Assembly: GCA_009760855.2 (NCBI GenBank)
Contig: WPIO01000029.1
Coordinates: 657,501 to 721,500, forward strand
Direction of reading: 5' to 3'
Length of the DNA stretch: 64,000 nt
DNA from: Cristatella mucedo
Taxonomy: Eukaryota; Bryozoa; Phylactolaemata; Cristatellidae
Part shown: positions 1-13,400 of the stretch, one piece after another
How positions within the stretch are numbered: the first letter of the stretch is position 1
How the letters are laid out: every line of letters begins with the position of its first letter
The notes under the pieces: generated by a model
The model's database searches: none
The model's input: only the letters and a program-made list of their open reading frames with translations
Told to the model about the DNA's origin: nothing
Translations under genes and position numbers: made by a program

Positions 1-1364
1 CGCTGCTTTTTCAAGGAGATTTAAAACGTCCTTGCATTTCCAAATCAGATGTCACAGGCAGCAGAAATTCGCAGCTAGTATTTGTATTCTTTGTCTCCCA
101 AGTCCTTGGTGATCACTGAACTATAGGAGAAGCAGTCAGCTCGTCAAGGCTGCCTAGCATTGTAGAATATGCATATTAGCTTTGACCTGAAACATTACTT
201 GCTGTCTAATGAGTAAATGTTCTCAGTCATGCGTCTGTTTGCCAAACTTTGGTCGGATAGCCTATGAGTGAGCCTGACAAATTGGGCGAATTGTTGTGCT
301 CTGGGATCTGGCTACTGCATGTTTTGAAAACATCAGTTGGGACTGCTAGATTAGTTGGATCATTTGCTGTCTCATTACGGTAAAAGTGTTGATCATGTCA
401 TCGGCAGGTGGCCTGCAAAAATTAAGACTGGCTGAAATAGTTCGGTGTATGTAGTTCTTTTTCTCACATTTATTTGCTCCTCGATAGCGCCCCGACGTAG
501 CTTGAATGTTCAAAGCATCACTTGCGACTGATATTGTTTCCAAGCCATTCAAACTAGCCTCTGGGTTCTGCCCATGGTATAATAGCAGCCTGTTTTGGAT
601 TGTTATTTTGACAAATTATTTTGTCTACTAAGCTTGTCATGAAACAGAAAAAGAATGCGTGCCAGGTAAGTTTCAGTTTAGAATAAATTGCTATCATTCA
701 ACTAAGCCTGCTCGTAACCCATTTCTCAAGCATAAGGTAGTTGTGATAGGTAGTCGGTACAGGAAGCTTAATATTGTTTGTGTAGTTTAAATTTCTAAGA
801 ATTTACATTTGCACATTATTGGCTTATATAGGACCATTTAAATCACTTGGTAGGTTTGCTATTCGTACGCTGTTATAGCTGGTAGGTGGCAGGCTATTGC
901 TGTGGACTACTGGAATGGCCTATGGGCACCGACGTTGAGCCTTAGCCAGCAGTAAAGCTGTCAATTATTATTTATCACCTCAAAAGTAATTTATTGTCCA
1001 GTCTATTTATTGTGAGGACTATTTTGAGCACAATTAGCCACCAATATCCTGAAACCGGAATCTCAATTTACCCTGAAATCAGATGAAGCTGCAAAGCAAT
1101 ATACATTCCTCTGTTGTCTTCGATTGATAGTGTATTCATTACTCACTTGTTTGCTATAGAAGATACATACGAACCGTTGTTTCTCACCGTATGCCAAAAA
1201 TTAAGGCTTAGGTGTTACCGTTTTCCATATTTGATCAGTTCTCGAATCCCAAATAGGATCGCATGACGTTTGTGATCATTCCTGGTATATTCTAAGGTAA
1301 TTGCACTACAGTAACTTCTCAGGTATTCAGTGCCGAAACAAGTGGTGTGATCTTGTGGTTGTAG
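1..1364. other. Upstream flank or first intron of NSA2
   Basis: No exon could be proven here. The first recognised NSA2 exon begins at 1365 with Pro-Gln-Asn-Glu, which normally follows the initiator Met directly, so the start codon must sit in an earlier exon. One weak candidate is ATG at 574-576 followed at once by GTATAA. Another is ATG at 640 leading to a good donor (GTAAGT) at 666, but that would add eight unusual residues. Either could be wrong, and the true exon may lie left of the window. Confidence 0.4.
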
Positions 1365-4300
1365 CCTCAGAATGAACACATTGAGCTGCACAGGAAGCGG
1401 CATGGCTTCCGGCTGGACTATCACGAGAAAAAGTGAGTATGCATGTACCTATTTGTTGTAGTATACTACTCGGTGATGTTGCTGGCGACGTCTTGTAACC
1501 ACATTTATTTCTGCCAGAAGTTCTTGCTTGATATATTCTGTATTACAGGAGAAAGAAGGAAGGTCGAATGCCTCACGAGATGGCTGAGAAGGCTCAAAAG
1601 CTAAGAGGAATACGGTAAGCTGTTCTTTGCTTTATTATTTAGCAAGGCATCGTTTTGGCTGATTTTTTGCATTTTGCATGTGGTTTCGTGATCTGGTCCT
1701 CGTGGTTGTTAGAGCATGGGCCCGATCCTTGCCTGATAGTCCACATTGTGTGTCGCTTGCTCATTAGCTGACGTGTCTTGTTGATTCTATAAGATGCTTT
1801 GACAGTAGTTATGCTAGCTGTTACCTCCTGAACCTTTCAGTACTTCTGTTTCCACCCATCAAAAGGTAGCCGTTTGCATCTCCCGGGGTGAGGATGCTGA
1901 TTCTTTCTTTGGCCGTCTTGGTGCTGTGTTCTTTTACATAACCAGAACAGAAAACTTTCTCGGCACACTCTCGGTCGATGGAAATTTTTAATTAACTATG
2001 GCAGCTCAGCTGTGATTAAGAAGAGTCAGGCTCATCAACGTGTGAATGTGCAAGGTTATACATCCAATTGATATCTTCCTATTGTCCTCATTCTAAGAAA
2101 GCTGCATGGTCAGTCGATCTTGGGTTCTGAACAACTTTGGCCGTTGTTATGGCAAACTTATGCGGGATAAATTGGCTTGATCGGGAATAAACCCTGTGTC
2201 TGCTCGCTATAAAGTAAAGCCCAAAAATAGGTGCTGTGGTGGCACTATGGCAGGTTCCACGAATAATAATAATAATAATAATAATGCACTTGATAAAGCG
2301 CCCTTGGAGAACTCAGTCTCTTTCTAGGCGCTTCACATTTTCTGCAAAGGGAAATGCAACTGAATGGGGAGTAATATCATGCTTGATAAACAAACAAAAT
2401 GAATAACATGGTTAGGGGTGACATGCACAGGGTTAGCATGCAAATATGGTTAGTGGCAGCATGCACAGTCTCAGCACGCATAAGCACATGAAGGAGAGTC
2501 ACAGTGACCCACTAAATGCGGTCCTAAATAGGTGTGTTTTGAAGTTCTTTTTAAATGTGGTCAGGTCAGGGGATGTTCTGACGCAGATCGGGAGGGAGTT
2601 CCAGGCTTTGGGAGCATATTATATACGGATATTTGCGATCTGCTTCAAATCAGCTATAAAAGAGCTCAATTAATGATTCCCGATTAAGTAGCACCGTTTG
2701 AAGCACATTTGTTAAGTTTCATGGCATTCTGCCTGGGTGTTCTGGAGAAATTGGACTGTTTAGTGCCATATGATTTTTCACTAGCACTAACATGCTGCGA
2801 TTCACTTGTTTAGCTAAATATTGGTTTCGTGAAATTAAAAACCGGTTGAATGTTATACAACACTACGGATAAGGTATATTTACAAAATATCATGCCATTA
2901 GCACTTTTTTCTTCGAAAATTGACTACAAAGTACTTCGCTGTGTGCAGCAGTTTAGAGCTAGCCAGCAATCGTGCACAACGTTGCAGTCTACTTTGTCGA
3001 TAATGTGCTTTCAGAATTCGGGATAGTTGATTAGACTCAACACTCGATATTTAGCTATCATTATTTGAGCTTCATACATCTGATTTTTAGTAGATCAAAG
3101 TTATTGATGGTATGCCTGTAGTAGTGCCACATTTGGAGAAAGTATGTTTAGACTTGCTACACTTGTAATATCTGATATTGCCAACTGAATCACTAATGTC
3201 CGGTCTATCATACACACTAACTAGCTAGGTGCTTATCGACTGTTCACTACTGCAGAGCCTGCTGCATGTGGCTACTAATTGCTTCTTGAAATTTACCATT
3301 TTTGCGAGCCACACTTCCATGGGTGTGAAAGTTAGCTTTGTTATGATTAACTAAAAATGGCGTCCCATCTTTTTTAAAGGTGTCCAAACCAGCCAGTGTG
3401 CTCCCAGTCTCTTTTTTGTATAGTGTACCTGTAACATTCTTTTTATTGGAGCTGTAAATCGCCGAGTCTGCGATGTGCACATCGTATAGCATTGTAGTGC
3501 TAGTACGTGTGGCTACCTCTGTTTCTTTCATTTCCCTTTAGAGCGAAGCTGTACAATAAGAAGCGTCATGCAGAGAAGGTGCAGCTCAAGAAGACACTCA
3601 AGATGCACGAGGAACGCCAGACTCGTCAGAAGGCAAACACGGACGATGTACCTCAAGGAGCATTGCCAGCCTATCTGTTGGACAGAGAAAATCAGACCCG
3701 CGCCAAAGTCCTGTCTAACCTAGTTAAACAAAAACGGAAGGAGAAAGCTGTGAGCACACGGTCATCTTGAGCTATGTATAAGCTAGCTGCTATTTCTTTT
3801 TTAGCATTATTTCTTTGCTGCCCTTATCTTCGGTTAATTGTTTTGCCATGTTACCATGGTTTATCATGGTTTCAATTAGTGTTGGAATGCCGTTTTTTGT
3901 TATGGTAGGGCAAATGGGATGTTCCATTGCCTCAAGTCAAGGGCGTCAGTGACGCGGAGGTATTCAAAGTTCTCAAAAGTGGAAAAACGAAGCGAAAGTC
4001 TTGGAAGAGAATGGTCACCAAAGTCACGTTCGTTGGCGACAACTTCACTCGCAAGCCGCCTAAGTACGAGCGGTTCATTAGGCCAATGGTAAGTCATGTT
4101 CTACAAACGGTGTCAAGAGCTATGACCTTTTGAGTTTCTGTTACATGATCTTTGGCTAGGAGCTGAAAGTCCTTGTTTTATATTTGCAACTCTTCCAGAA
4201 GTTAAGCTGGGAGCTTGCTACCTATGGTAGCTAGGTGTGATATTCGTTAGTTTTGCAGTAACTACTTCTATCAACGTCTTCTTTTGTAGGCACTGCGGTT

Positions 4301-5735
4301 CAAAAAGGCCCACGTGACACATCCTGAATTGCATGCAACTTTCAGTCTTCCCATCATCGGTGTTAAGAAAAACCCAAGCTCTCCAATGTATACATCTTTA
4401 GGTGTTATAACAAAAGGAACTATCATTGAGGTAAATGCCTATGCATGCGACTGATAGTGTACTTCATTTTCGTTTGGTGTGGTTTGGTTAAACGGCTTCT
4501 GCCTAATGGCCCATTGAGGTACTTGTGCTTTCAAAAGCCAAATCGATGGATCACATCTCTTGACTCCGCGATAGGGTTCACAGCCTAGACTATACAGTAG
4601 ACTCGTGGAAATATTGAACGTGGGGTTGGTGTACATTTAGGAGTGGTGGATCTCAAAGGCCTGCTAGAACTCGCTGCAGTGCCTTTTGAGTTGACGACTA
4701 CTGGCTGAACGATTGTATGAACTTTTCTCCTAACGAATCTGCAGTTATTCGTGAGTTATAAGTTCTCCTTGTATACAAAAGAGACTGTAATCGTTGCATC
4801 AATATTGCAGAGGCCGGATCTCTGTGAGTCAGTTTGAATGAGTTTGGAAGTGATTCTCATGATCGGTCAAGTAGTCCGGGTCTACTCTCAAGACCCCTTT
4901 GATCATCGCTCTTTGTCCAAGAAAAGTGTGATGAAAGTCGTTGTGGCTCCATTTGCATTATGTAAGTCGAGCTATAGGTTCAGGATGTATGCTTTTTTAT
5001 TTACTACGTGTTTCTCTGGTTGCCTGGGCTCACCTATATACGTGCATTACTGCCACTAGCTTGCAGTTGCCAAGCTTCCTAAGCCTGTGGTAGTGAGTGG
5101 TGTGCCCTCTAGGTTAACCTGCTAACCTGTGGCTCTATCCCATTCGAGGGGCTTGAGACTAGTCATTGGGATCAATTGTGACAGATGCTAGGAAACTAGT
5201 GCAGGAACATTATATAGTGAGCCTTTGCGATAAGGACATTGAGTGTCGTATGTATGATTTAGGTCAACATTTTGTGCTAGAAAATTTTCTTTCGCCTATC
5301 GGGTCAGATTTTGATTAGTGCTACCTTGTAGTTTGTGTTTGTGGAACTGTCTTCTTGGTGCCTTTCTAAATTAGTTTAGCTATTGCTACTGTAAATACAA
5401 CGTTATTTATAGAATAACTGCCTGTCTTTTATAGCTGTTTTTGAATCAGACGATTGTGCAAGTTTCTTGTCTTGTCTACTTTGAAAATTGTGGTGCTGCA
5501 TGTCACATTTGTTTAGTGGATGTGATGATATTTGCTGTTGGCAGACAGTGTCCCATCACCATGTTTATTCTTTGTATGCTTTTGGCATGCTCCTCAGCTC
5601 TTTCACCTCTTGCAGGTAAATGTGAGTGAACTTGGTTTGGTGACGCAAGGTGGCAAGGTGGTATGGGGAAAATATGCCCAAGTCACCAACCACCCAGAGA
5701 ATGATGGATGCATAAATGCTGTTCTGTTGGTGTAA
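1365..5735 (+). CDS. NSA2: NSA2 ribosome biogenesis factor (six of the coding exons)
   Basis: NSA2 is a nucleolar protein of the eS8-like family that joins pre-60S particles and is needed for 27S/ITS2 rRNA processing. Exons: 1365-1432, 1549-1614, 3542-3749, 3909-4088, 4290-4430 and 5616-5735 (stop TAA). All junctions are GT-AG and all phases agree. The joined frame is 260 residues plus the missing initiator Met, matching the family length of about 260. Family signatures seen: IELHRKRHG near the start, a Lys/Arg-rich region, [46 protein letters not shown], and the near-invariant end [20 protein letters not shown]. The second intron (1615-3541) carries a LINE tail on the other strand. A possible polyA signal ATTAAA is at 6189. 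The reading is secure; only exon 1 is missing. Confidence 0.96.
2262..2640 (-). mobile_element. L2/CR1-like LINE 3' end, family A
   Basis: An (AAT)n tract at 2264-2284 is followed by the element's 3' hairpin-like tail (GCGCC...GAGAACTCA...TTTCTAGGCGC). Read on the minus strand, the rest encodes the end of a reverse-transcriptase ORF ([19 protein letters not shown]). It sits in an NSA2 intron in antisense orientation and is 5'-truncated like the other copies in this window. Confidence 0.85.
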
Positions 5736-7358
5736 TGACAACAACAGCATGAGAGAGAATAGGCATGATTCTCTTGGTAGTCATCTGGAAGCTGCAGATG
5801 CTGATGATGGGAGCACACAGATGCATCTTGGGTATTTTGGTAGTAGGAGTTATGTGGTTCATTTGTCTCGTGGCTCTGACTGCACCTAGAGAACCATCTT
5901 TGTATGGTTTTGACAGCTGCTATATGTCAAAGGTGGTGATCAGCAAATGTGTCTTTATCCATTGTGCCCTTGTCGGGACTTCTTCCAGCCGGGTATACAT
6001 TTTGGTGATGAGGCCGTCCGTCTTCACTTGTAAAGCCCCAGAGCAGCTCATTAGCATCATCAAGCGTTTGTTACTGATGCAGTAGCAGAAAAAACGATCG
6101 TGTTTGATTATTAACAGGCTGTTGTCAGCCCTTGCTATTCTCTGCTAACCATATTTTGTTACTAGCCAGTATTGCTATTGGGCCGTTAATTAAACGACAT
6201 GGATTCAAAGCCTGGAGCTTTATCTTTGCTATATCTGCTATGTATGGAAAGCTTGTGTGCACTTAACATAATAACTAGTTGGGCGGAAAGGACTCTTCAT
6301 CTGTGTCAATATTGTATTTACGGCATAGCCAAATGTGCTGATTGCTGCTTCAGTCTGTATCGATTATAGGGTTATCCTATGCTGTGGCATCTGTATTGCC
6401 TTGCATGTCTAGCATTTTTTAATGCTTTTGGATTATCGGATTTACCACACTCGAAATGGTCCGGTGATTGACGCTTCTTATACACTGGAAAATGTTAGGA
6501 GTCTAGACACCCGTGAACTTGTCTGTGTTCGAACTAGCCTAACCCGTGTCTTAACTGTGTAACAGCTCGGAATCGAGACTAGCCTCGTTATCGGGTTGTG
6601 GCTTGTACATCTGCTTTCACTTGGAAACAAGAGAGATCTAGAAAGAGGGCGGAGTTAATTGTATATGACTATCCCCGGACGTGTATCTCGCTGCTGCCTA
6701 CCCAAAAAAAAACTGTTCTTGTTCCTTATATAGTAATGGAAGGCAGTGCAAGAAGGAATCTGAACTCTTGCAGTCCCAAAAACTGGTCGCTCCATACCAG
6801 AGGTCTATGAAAGCAGCATCCATCTTGCTTTTTGAGTCGGTTTCTGATTACTCGGCTGCTTCAGAAGTCCTCAATCTACCTCATAGAAGTAGACCGCCCG
6901 GCTAATTCCTTGAACACGCCCCCCCCCCCCGAGACTCGTAATTCTGGTCAGTCCTGTCAAGCCATTGGTAAACTCAAAACAAAAAAATCAAAGCCTTAAG
7001 TTCGCTGGTGTCTTGACTCCGAAAGTTGCCATAGTAGAAGCAGTTTGAGTAGTCTCAGGTTCAACGGCATGTCAGGGGGCTGCTGGCTGAAGCCCTCGTT
7101 AAGTAGGACAATAAGGTTCTGAAATTAGCATGTCGCAGCTATGTCTGACTGGATATTTTTGAGATAGGTCAAGGTTTAACCAAAGTTCATGAGGCAAAAG
7201 CTTTCTGCCTTGATTTGTCACGAGACTGACCGCTGCCTATGGAGGTTGACATTAGACATAAAACAGCGACTTGGCATGGAAATCAGAGTCGCTGTTCAAG
7301 GCTTTGCATTTTATGAGTATACGTGCTGTACATGCACTAATCTGCTTATTGCTATAAA
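5736..7358. other. NSA2 3' UTR and intergenic DNA
   Basis: The start is presumably the NSA2 3' UTR. Beyond it I see no gene; the open frames are short and show no known motif. A run of ten or more C is at 6920-6930. Confidence 0.5.
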
Positions 7359-7740
7359 ATGCAGAACCTAAAAATCCAACAACCAGTGATTCCTATGTAC
7401 GGCTACGTCACACTGCATCTCGACGACCTGCACTGGCTGCCAATCAAGCAGCTCACCGACTTCAAGGTTCTGTCATTTACTTGTATGTACCTTTATTCAC
7501 TGGCTTCAGAGCGTACCTATCAGAACTACACCACCACCAGGCGAAAAATCCCCTGTTCTGACTCGAATCGTTTAACCGTACCTCGTAAGAACATCAAAAC
7601 CGGTGGAGACAGTGTCTTTAGTTCGTATGCTCCCTAAGCCTGCAACTCAATACCGACGCACGTCGCAGCGTCCCCCGACATGACGAAATTTTAAAAGAAA
7701 CTGAACGCACCTGTTTCTTATAGCATTTGGTGGGTCTTGA
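7359..7740 (+). mobile_element. LINE reverse-transcriptase C-terminal fragment
   Basis: The translation contains LHWLPIK...FKVLSFTCMYLY, then a worn form of the WNSLP...SPD block and an in-frame stop. These are the landmarks of the C-terminal end of L2/CR1-like ORF2 proteins. The copy is decayed and lacks the RT core. Confidence 0.75.
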
Positions 7741-8391
7741 TGATTCGCTCTTCGTGTCCATCCATATACGCTGCCAACAGCTAGCTGCCGGCAGACTATC
7801 GCTATCGCTCAGGCGCCGCAGCGGCGGCCTTGACCGTCTGGGCTAAGCCGAAGCTACCGGTCGAACCGCTGACAGCACGCCGCCACGCCGGGGTTGACCA
7901 CCGGAGAGGCCGCGTCCGTGGCACCCATGTTTGGCCCTGGCACCGAGCCTAGCAGCGCGCGCCTCTGCTCATTTAGGAGTGAGTGCGACCTCCGATCAGG
8001 CCTACACTATGCCTACTGCTTTCGCACGTTACCGCCAATCATTTGGTAATGCTTTCTATACAGCATCTGTACAGTGCCTAGAACGAGATTCAGCTCTCTG
8101 GTGGTGCTATACAAATTTATTGTTATTATGGCCCATGGTCGCGGTTGTTGGAAGAGCTGTGGGTGTGTTGATCGAGTCTAAAATGTCCATTTGCTCTCCT
8201 ATATTCGATTATAAGAAATTACTTGGTCAGGCGCCATTCAATAAATAAGGTCGCTTTATCTGTGTCATGCACGTCGCCTGTTTGAGCTATGCTTTCGCAG
8301 TTTCTCTTGTGAAGTTCTCAATAGCCTCAAAAATCTGCTGATCAATCATCTCAATCAGTTTCATAAGACTTTGCTCCAGAGACAGTGAACG

Positions 8392-8914
8392 TGTAACCGC
8401 GTAGATACTAGTACCCCGGTTCTCTACTGGTGGACGGTGTAGTGCAGCGCTGCAGTGCGGTTAAAACACAAGCGGCCACAACTGAGTGCCGAAAGCAACC
8501 GTTTATTGTGCGCCTATTAGTAGTGGTTTCGCGCCGGCGCAAGCGCTTTACGCGGCGCGCACCGGACCGACGGAGTTAACTGCGAGAACTCCCGAAGCGC
8601 GAGTATAATAAACTACCCTACGCGTTTACGCGGCGCGCACCGGACCGACGGAGTTAGCTGCGTGAGAGCTCCCGAAGCCCGACTACAATAAGCTACCACA
8701 CGCCTGCGTCGCTAGCGATGGTCCCGACCCCGAAGGCGGACCGCTACAGCACCTCAAGATAGAGCAGCTGACCGAGTAGCCGGCAGAATACAACCGCGCA
8801 GTCCAAGTTGCACTCGGCTGTTCGTCGCCGTAGGTTCGACTCTCGTGCTCTCGAGGCGTAGTCTCGCATCGACTACCAAAGCTGCAGCCCCGAGCTCTGT
8901 CAGTCTTCTCGTTT

Positions 8915-8998
<84 letters not shown>

Positions 8999-9050
8999 TC
9001 TGCCCTCTTAACCTTGAGCGTAGCTGCTACTTTGTCGGACCTAGCTCTTT
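8392..9050 (-). mobile_element. LTR-like repeat, copy 1 (probable solo LTR)
   Basis: Over most of its length this matches the reverse complement of 26525-27073. Shared blocks include the end with TGTAACCGC (8392-8400), a polyA-like signal (TTTATT at 8502, AATAAA on the minus strand), the CGGACCGACGGAGTTA block and the GTAGTCGATGCGAGACTACG block. An internal segment of about 75 bp is tandemly duplicated (about 8550-8705), and a (CT)n tract has expanded near its 5' end. No gag/pol lies beside it, so a solo LTR is likely; another terminal or non-autonomous repeat is possible. Confidence 0.55.
8918..9000. repeat. (CT)n microsatellite inside LTR-like copy 1
   Basis: A nearly pure CT tract of about 80 bases, interrupted once near its end. 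The sister copy at 26580 has only a short GAGAGAGAG at the same place. Confidence 0.98.
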
Positions 9051-9679
9051 GCGTCCGTCCTCGGCCAATCCCCCGCCTGTAATTTATTAGATGGCTACTG
9101 CGCCAGCTTGCCATCCTTTCGCTCTTTGTCTAATGGAGTACAGTAGTTGGTTCACGTCCTGACCGCTGTTTGTCTGACCAAAGCTCCATTCTAACCTGAG
9201 TGGATCTCGCTGTCAGCCTGACACCTCGCTCCGCTCCCGGTTAACTAATGTGTGTTCCCTACCCAATTCTACTTGGCTAGTCCGCCGGCTACGGGTGCCC
9301 TAGTCAGACCCACTAAGGCTTGGGCTAGTATCGCGGCTAGCCTGAGAGCTGCCCCAGTGCAAACGCAGGCGAACGTGTCGTCCAAACCAAGAAATCTTGG
9401 AAATCTTGTCTTTCACTATAATGAGTTGGCCTGTCACGACAGTTCTTTGCTTGACCCCCCTCCCCCCACACACAGTATTCGGTTTGCCAAGTCCGCGAAG
9501 CGTTGGATTGCTAAGACTCGGCCCCCTTCTCTGTCCGGATGCCCGTCGGCGGTTCTTTCATGAACATTTCTCGCTTTCCCCCAAAATACGCTAATTGGTA
9601 CTTAGTTTTAGACACATCTGCTCGAGCTATATCTTTTCAACCGGGTGCAAACTCGGCGTTCTGGTATTTGCATGTACGT

Positions 9680-9840
9680 TGCTAATTCATAAGGCGGTTG
9701 CTTTTCACGACCTCGGTCTCGAGGTTCTGGGTTCAAATTATGCGGCGGGCGATCCTTTATTGCCGCTGCAAGCGGTGGTCATAGCCCGTAAGGCTCACCT
9801 GTGTGCTAGACAAAAAGGCTGTTAAATTAGCTAGCTTCTG
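9680..9840 (+). mobile_element. tRNA-derived SINE, family 1
   Basis: It shares the head (AAGGCGGTTGCTTTTCACG, then GGTTCTGGGTTCAAATT as a pol III B-box-like region) and the body (GATCCTTTATTGCCGCTGCA, AGCGGTGGT, AAAAAGGCTGTTAAATTAGC) with copies at 42.05, 53.56 and 34.05 kb. Confidence 0.75.
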
Positions 9841-10254
9841 TTTTTATTTATATTTTATTCATGCATGCCGCACTCTAGGCCGAGGGAGCCTTTTGCAAAC
9901 GTGCAAAAATGTATCCGCGGTACCGAAGGAAACCCAGTCGCTGAACATAATCTCGCTGCACTCAAACAAAAAAGTAAGTCCGAAGTATATACGCTGAATA
10001 TAGGGGATGGACTGGTTGTACAGTAGATGGCAAATTGTTACTGGCGCGCCGCGTTGGTCTCTTGACTAACATCCTTGGGCTGCAAACGCAGGGCTCGTTA
10101 GGGCAGCGCCAGCTTTCGCCGACGAACGATGAATGCCGGTTTAGCCTGAGTTTCGAATCGTGGCTAGTGACTCGAGTTTCAGCAGCGATACATGCCGGAA
10201 TGCCGACCAGTGGCACGATATGGCACCAATGAAGACCGCGCCTACCTTAAAAAA

Positions 10255-10418
10255 ATCTAGCTGGTTAAACCGCCTCGTTTGTGTAACAACAGAAGAGCCT
10301 TAGCGGCTATTACCATCGCTTGCAGTTGGCAGTAAAGCATCGCCGACTGTAGGAATCGAACTCGCAACCTCTGTCCTGAAGAGCGAGTGCCTTACCTCTT
10401 GGGTTATCACGGCTCTAA
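10255..10418 (-). mobile_element. tRNA-derived SINE, family 1 (inverted)
   Basis: Reverse complement of the family-1 SINE: AGAGCCTTAGCGGCTATTAC, the CGCTTGCAGT body, and the inverted B-box region GGAATCGAACTCGCAACCTC. Confidence 0.75.
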
Positions 10419-10429
10419 ATATAGCAGGT

Positions 10430-13400
10430 CCGTGTTCGTAGCATAGTATACCGACAGCTACAGAGGGCTATAGGCGTCCAGCACAGGCCATTTCATACAG
10501 TAGCTGTCGCTCGACACCCAAAGAACATCTCACCGCTTGGCTCGAAGCCTGGAGCACAACGGACTCGTTATTACATTACTGACTTTCTTTTAAGCTGCCT
10601 AAGCACAAATTTTGAGATGACCATTCTTAGTCACAATCATTTAGGAGTCACATCGCAGTGTTTATAACTTTAGGTAGCATATTTAAATTTATTTTGTCCT
10701 TGGGTGCGAAGTGTATTTTCCTTATTCGCTCTTCCAAAAGTGCATGGAAAATGGTTGTTGCTCAACAAAACCTTTACTTCTGTGGTCAGGATAATTACAT
10801 TTTGAAACTATATGGTTCCGATGTTGGGCACGATGCAGACGTCAGGTTCGCGCATTTAGCACGCGTTGTGCCGCTACCCGAATAACTGCAGGTAAGCAGA
10901 TTTAACTTTAATAGGGTGGTACCTATACAACTGAGAAGAAACAGTAAGGTGCCTTATCCGAATGTTGTATTATTTTTTACTGCATAGTAAAAGAATGCTG
11001 GATAGCCATATTTGGTTGACGTGATAGCACACACTGACAGTCCGGTCACTCAAGCGGATTGCATGCTTGTGCCAATTCTCGGTACGCTCAAATACGTCAA
11101 ATGTGCCAATCCAACGAGTGAGTAAATTGAAATACTGAACGAACATAATTTATCTTGGTCATAGCGGACCTGGAGCGGCTTCGTCTGCTAAGATGTGCAA
11201 GGCCTAAAAAGCATGCTTCGGCATGCCTGATGTGGATGAAGGCAGGCCATGGGCACCTCATTTCATGCGTGAAAATTGCAAACAAACTCTTGAAGTTAAG
11301 GTGAATAATTGCTGCTCACTAGAAGGAATTTCCTATGCGATATTTGTTAATGTGTGGAACATTGATTTTTTAATTTAAATACTTAGGATATTTTCACAGA
11401 CTAGTATCGGGGAGGAAACAGAGACATGCCGCTTGTTCGCTATCCCAAGAATTTGGCGGAAACCGAGGTACAACTCAAGTAACAGCTACTTCGCAGCAAG
11501 GGTCAGTCGGTATTCTTGCTTGCGGAAAATCCATTTTTCTATGCGAATTTCAGGTCAAAGAGCGAAATTTCGTCCGGTTTCGGCTACCTGAGTCAGCATT
11601 AAAACAAATGTGTTCTATGCCCCCGTTTGCCATCCTACCATGCAGTGGTAAATACAGCGGTGTAACTGCAGTTGAATAAAACCAGTATAAGGCTTCGCTG
11701 CTGCTAGCGCACGGCAACAGCGGGCAGACCCGCTGCAAGGGCTACACGGTATACGGTACTTGATAAAAACATTGTGTCCATTTAAGCGTCTTGGCATGGC
11801 TGTAACGCCGCCAGCCAGCAACTTTGCCTAAAGAAAGCACGTATCCGCAGTTTTATCAGCGAGAGATGTAGATGTGTCGGCTTCCTTTGCGACATGAATT
11901 TGGCACTCATTTCAAAATCACTCTAGCGTTTCCGACTGACGCAGCAAGCTGTATGAAAAAAAGCCTTTAATGGTAATTTGAAAGGTTCGTTCGCTTTGCC
12001 AAAAGCATTTCGACCAAGCCCCAATACGCCGAAGGCGATTCTTAGATTTCATATTTCATTTAAGACTTGAATTCGCCTTTGTGCACGCGTTATCATGCAA
12101 ATGGCTTTCAAAGGCCCTCTGAGCAAAAACCAGCCACTTGGACCTTCAATCCACTTGCCGTGCTAAAAGTTTACTGTAATTCGGTTTTAATTTTGTGGTA
12201 AATGAAATTTTGTATTCATTTAAAAACTTGAGCGTCTATTCCACGTGCATTGTCATGCAGACGAACTCAAATGGCCTCGAAAATCTTCAATCGTGGGCCC
12301 AGCAGTTTCGATCTGCTACCAGTATACCATGCCAAACATATGCTGCACCAAGCTCCCATGTAGATTCCATATCACAACAAATTGTGTTTTGAGATAACCA
12401 ACACATTTGTTCGATACCGCAACTGCGTGATTTCATTCATACAGATGGTTTAGAAATGCAGGGGTTATAGCCTGTGACCCAGTGCCTTCGATCTGAAATT
12501 CGCGTGCCCCACTAAGCCTCTGCTTCGCGAGGCTCAGAAACGGTTCTTCGTTACAGACATGGATTTTTATGCTTACCCAAACGTTTCTACTCCACTTCGC
12601 AAGCGCATTATTATGCACACTACCCCAAAGTGCTTAGCTTAGTTGCTGGCCTTGACCGTCCAAACTGCGTTCTATTTGACGCGCTCAAACATCGCGTGAC
12701 CTAGCTCCAGGATCGACTTTACATTAGAGGTGAGCGCGCTTCGAGTTTTGTCGCACAATTTCACAATATTCGTCATTAGCATTCTCTTGAAAGTACCCTG
12801 CAAATCTCGGACTGGCTTCTGGCTCCCTGCAACCGTACGATTGACTTGTGAAACTATAATTAACTGTGCAATCTACGATACACAAGGGCATATTTCAGGC
12901 CACTGTAATAAGAGTTTATTATTCAAAATATATGTAGGGAGATTTTATCACTACGGTTGCGTGCAAAGCGATGTTGGCTGGCTTATAAATCGACAGGGCT
13001 GTCGCCATGAATATATTTAGAGCCTTTTTTGGCATTGGTGACTGTCATTTGAAAACTATAATAACTGTGAAAGTCAAAGTTTCTATATAATTAAAGGCTG
13101 CTCTGAGACATTACACGAGCGCAGCGCTGATATTTCCTTTGGGATCTGGTTAATAGGTACGGTTAAATAGTCTTCGGAAGTCACACAGGGAGCGACGACT
13201 AAACAAGTAAAAATTATTGTTTTGAAAGAATGCTTCCTTTTTGGAGTATTACGAAAGGTTTACTCACAGCAGACTGACTACGACATATAATGTTTCGTCC
13301 CTCTTTGTGATAGATAGAAACTTTCCCACGTCAACATTTCGTTGAGCACTATAATCACCTTAATCTCGTGGAGGCTCTATATAATGTCAGAAATACTATT

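Noticed and set aside
4927-5620. Intronic C/D snoRNA in NSA2
   Set aside because: C-box-like TGATGA occurs at 4928 and 5521, but no D box (CTGA) with terminal pairing is at the right distance.
8845-9114. Frames of (SL)n or (RE)n on both strands
   Set aside because: They are translations of the (CT)n tract, as are the similar frames at 46.6-46.95, 47.74-48.03 and 53.8-54.0 kb.
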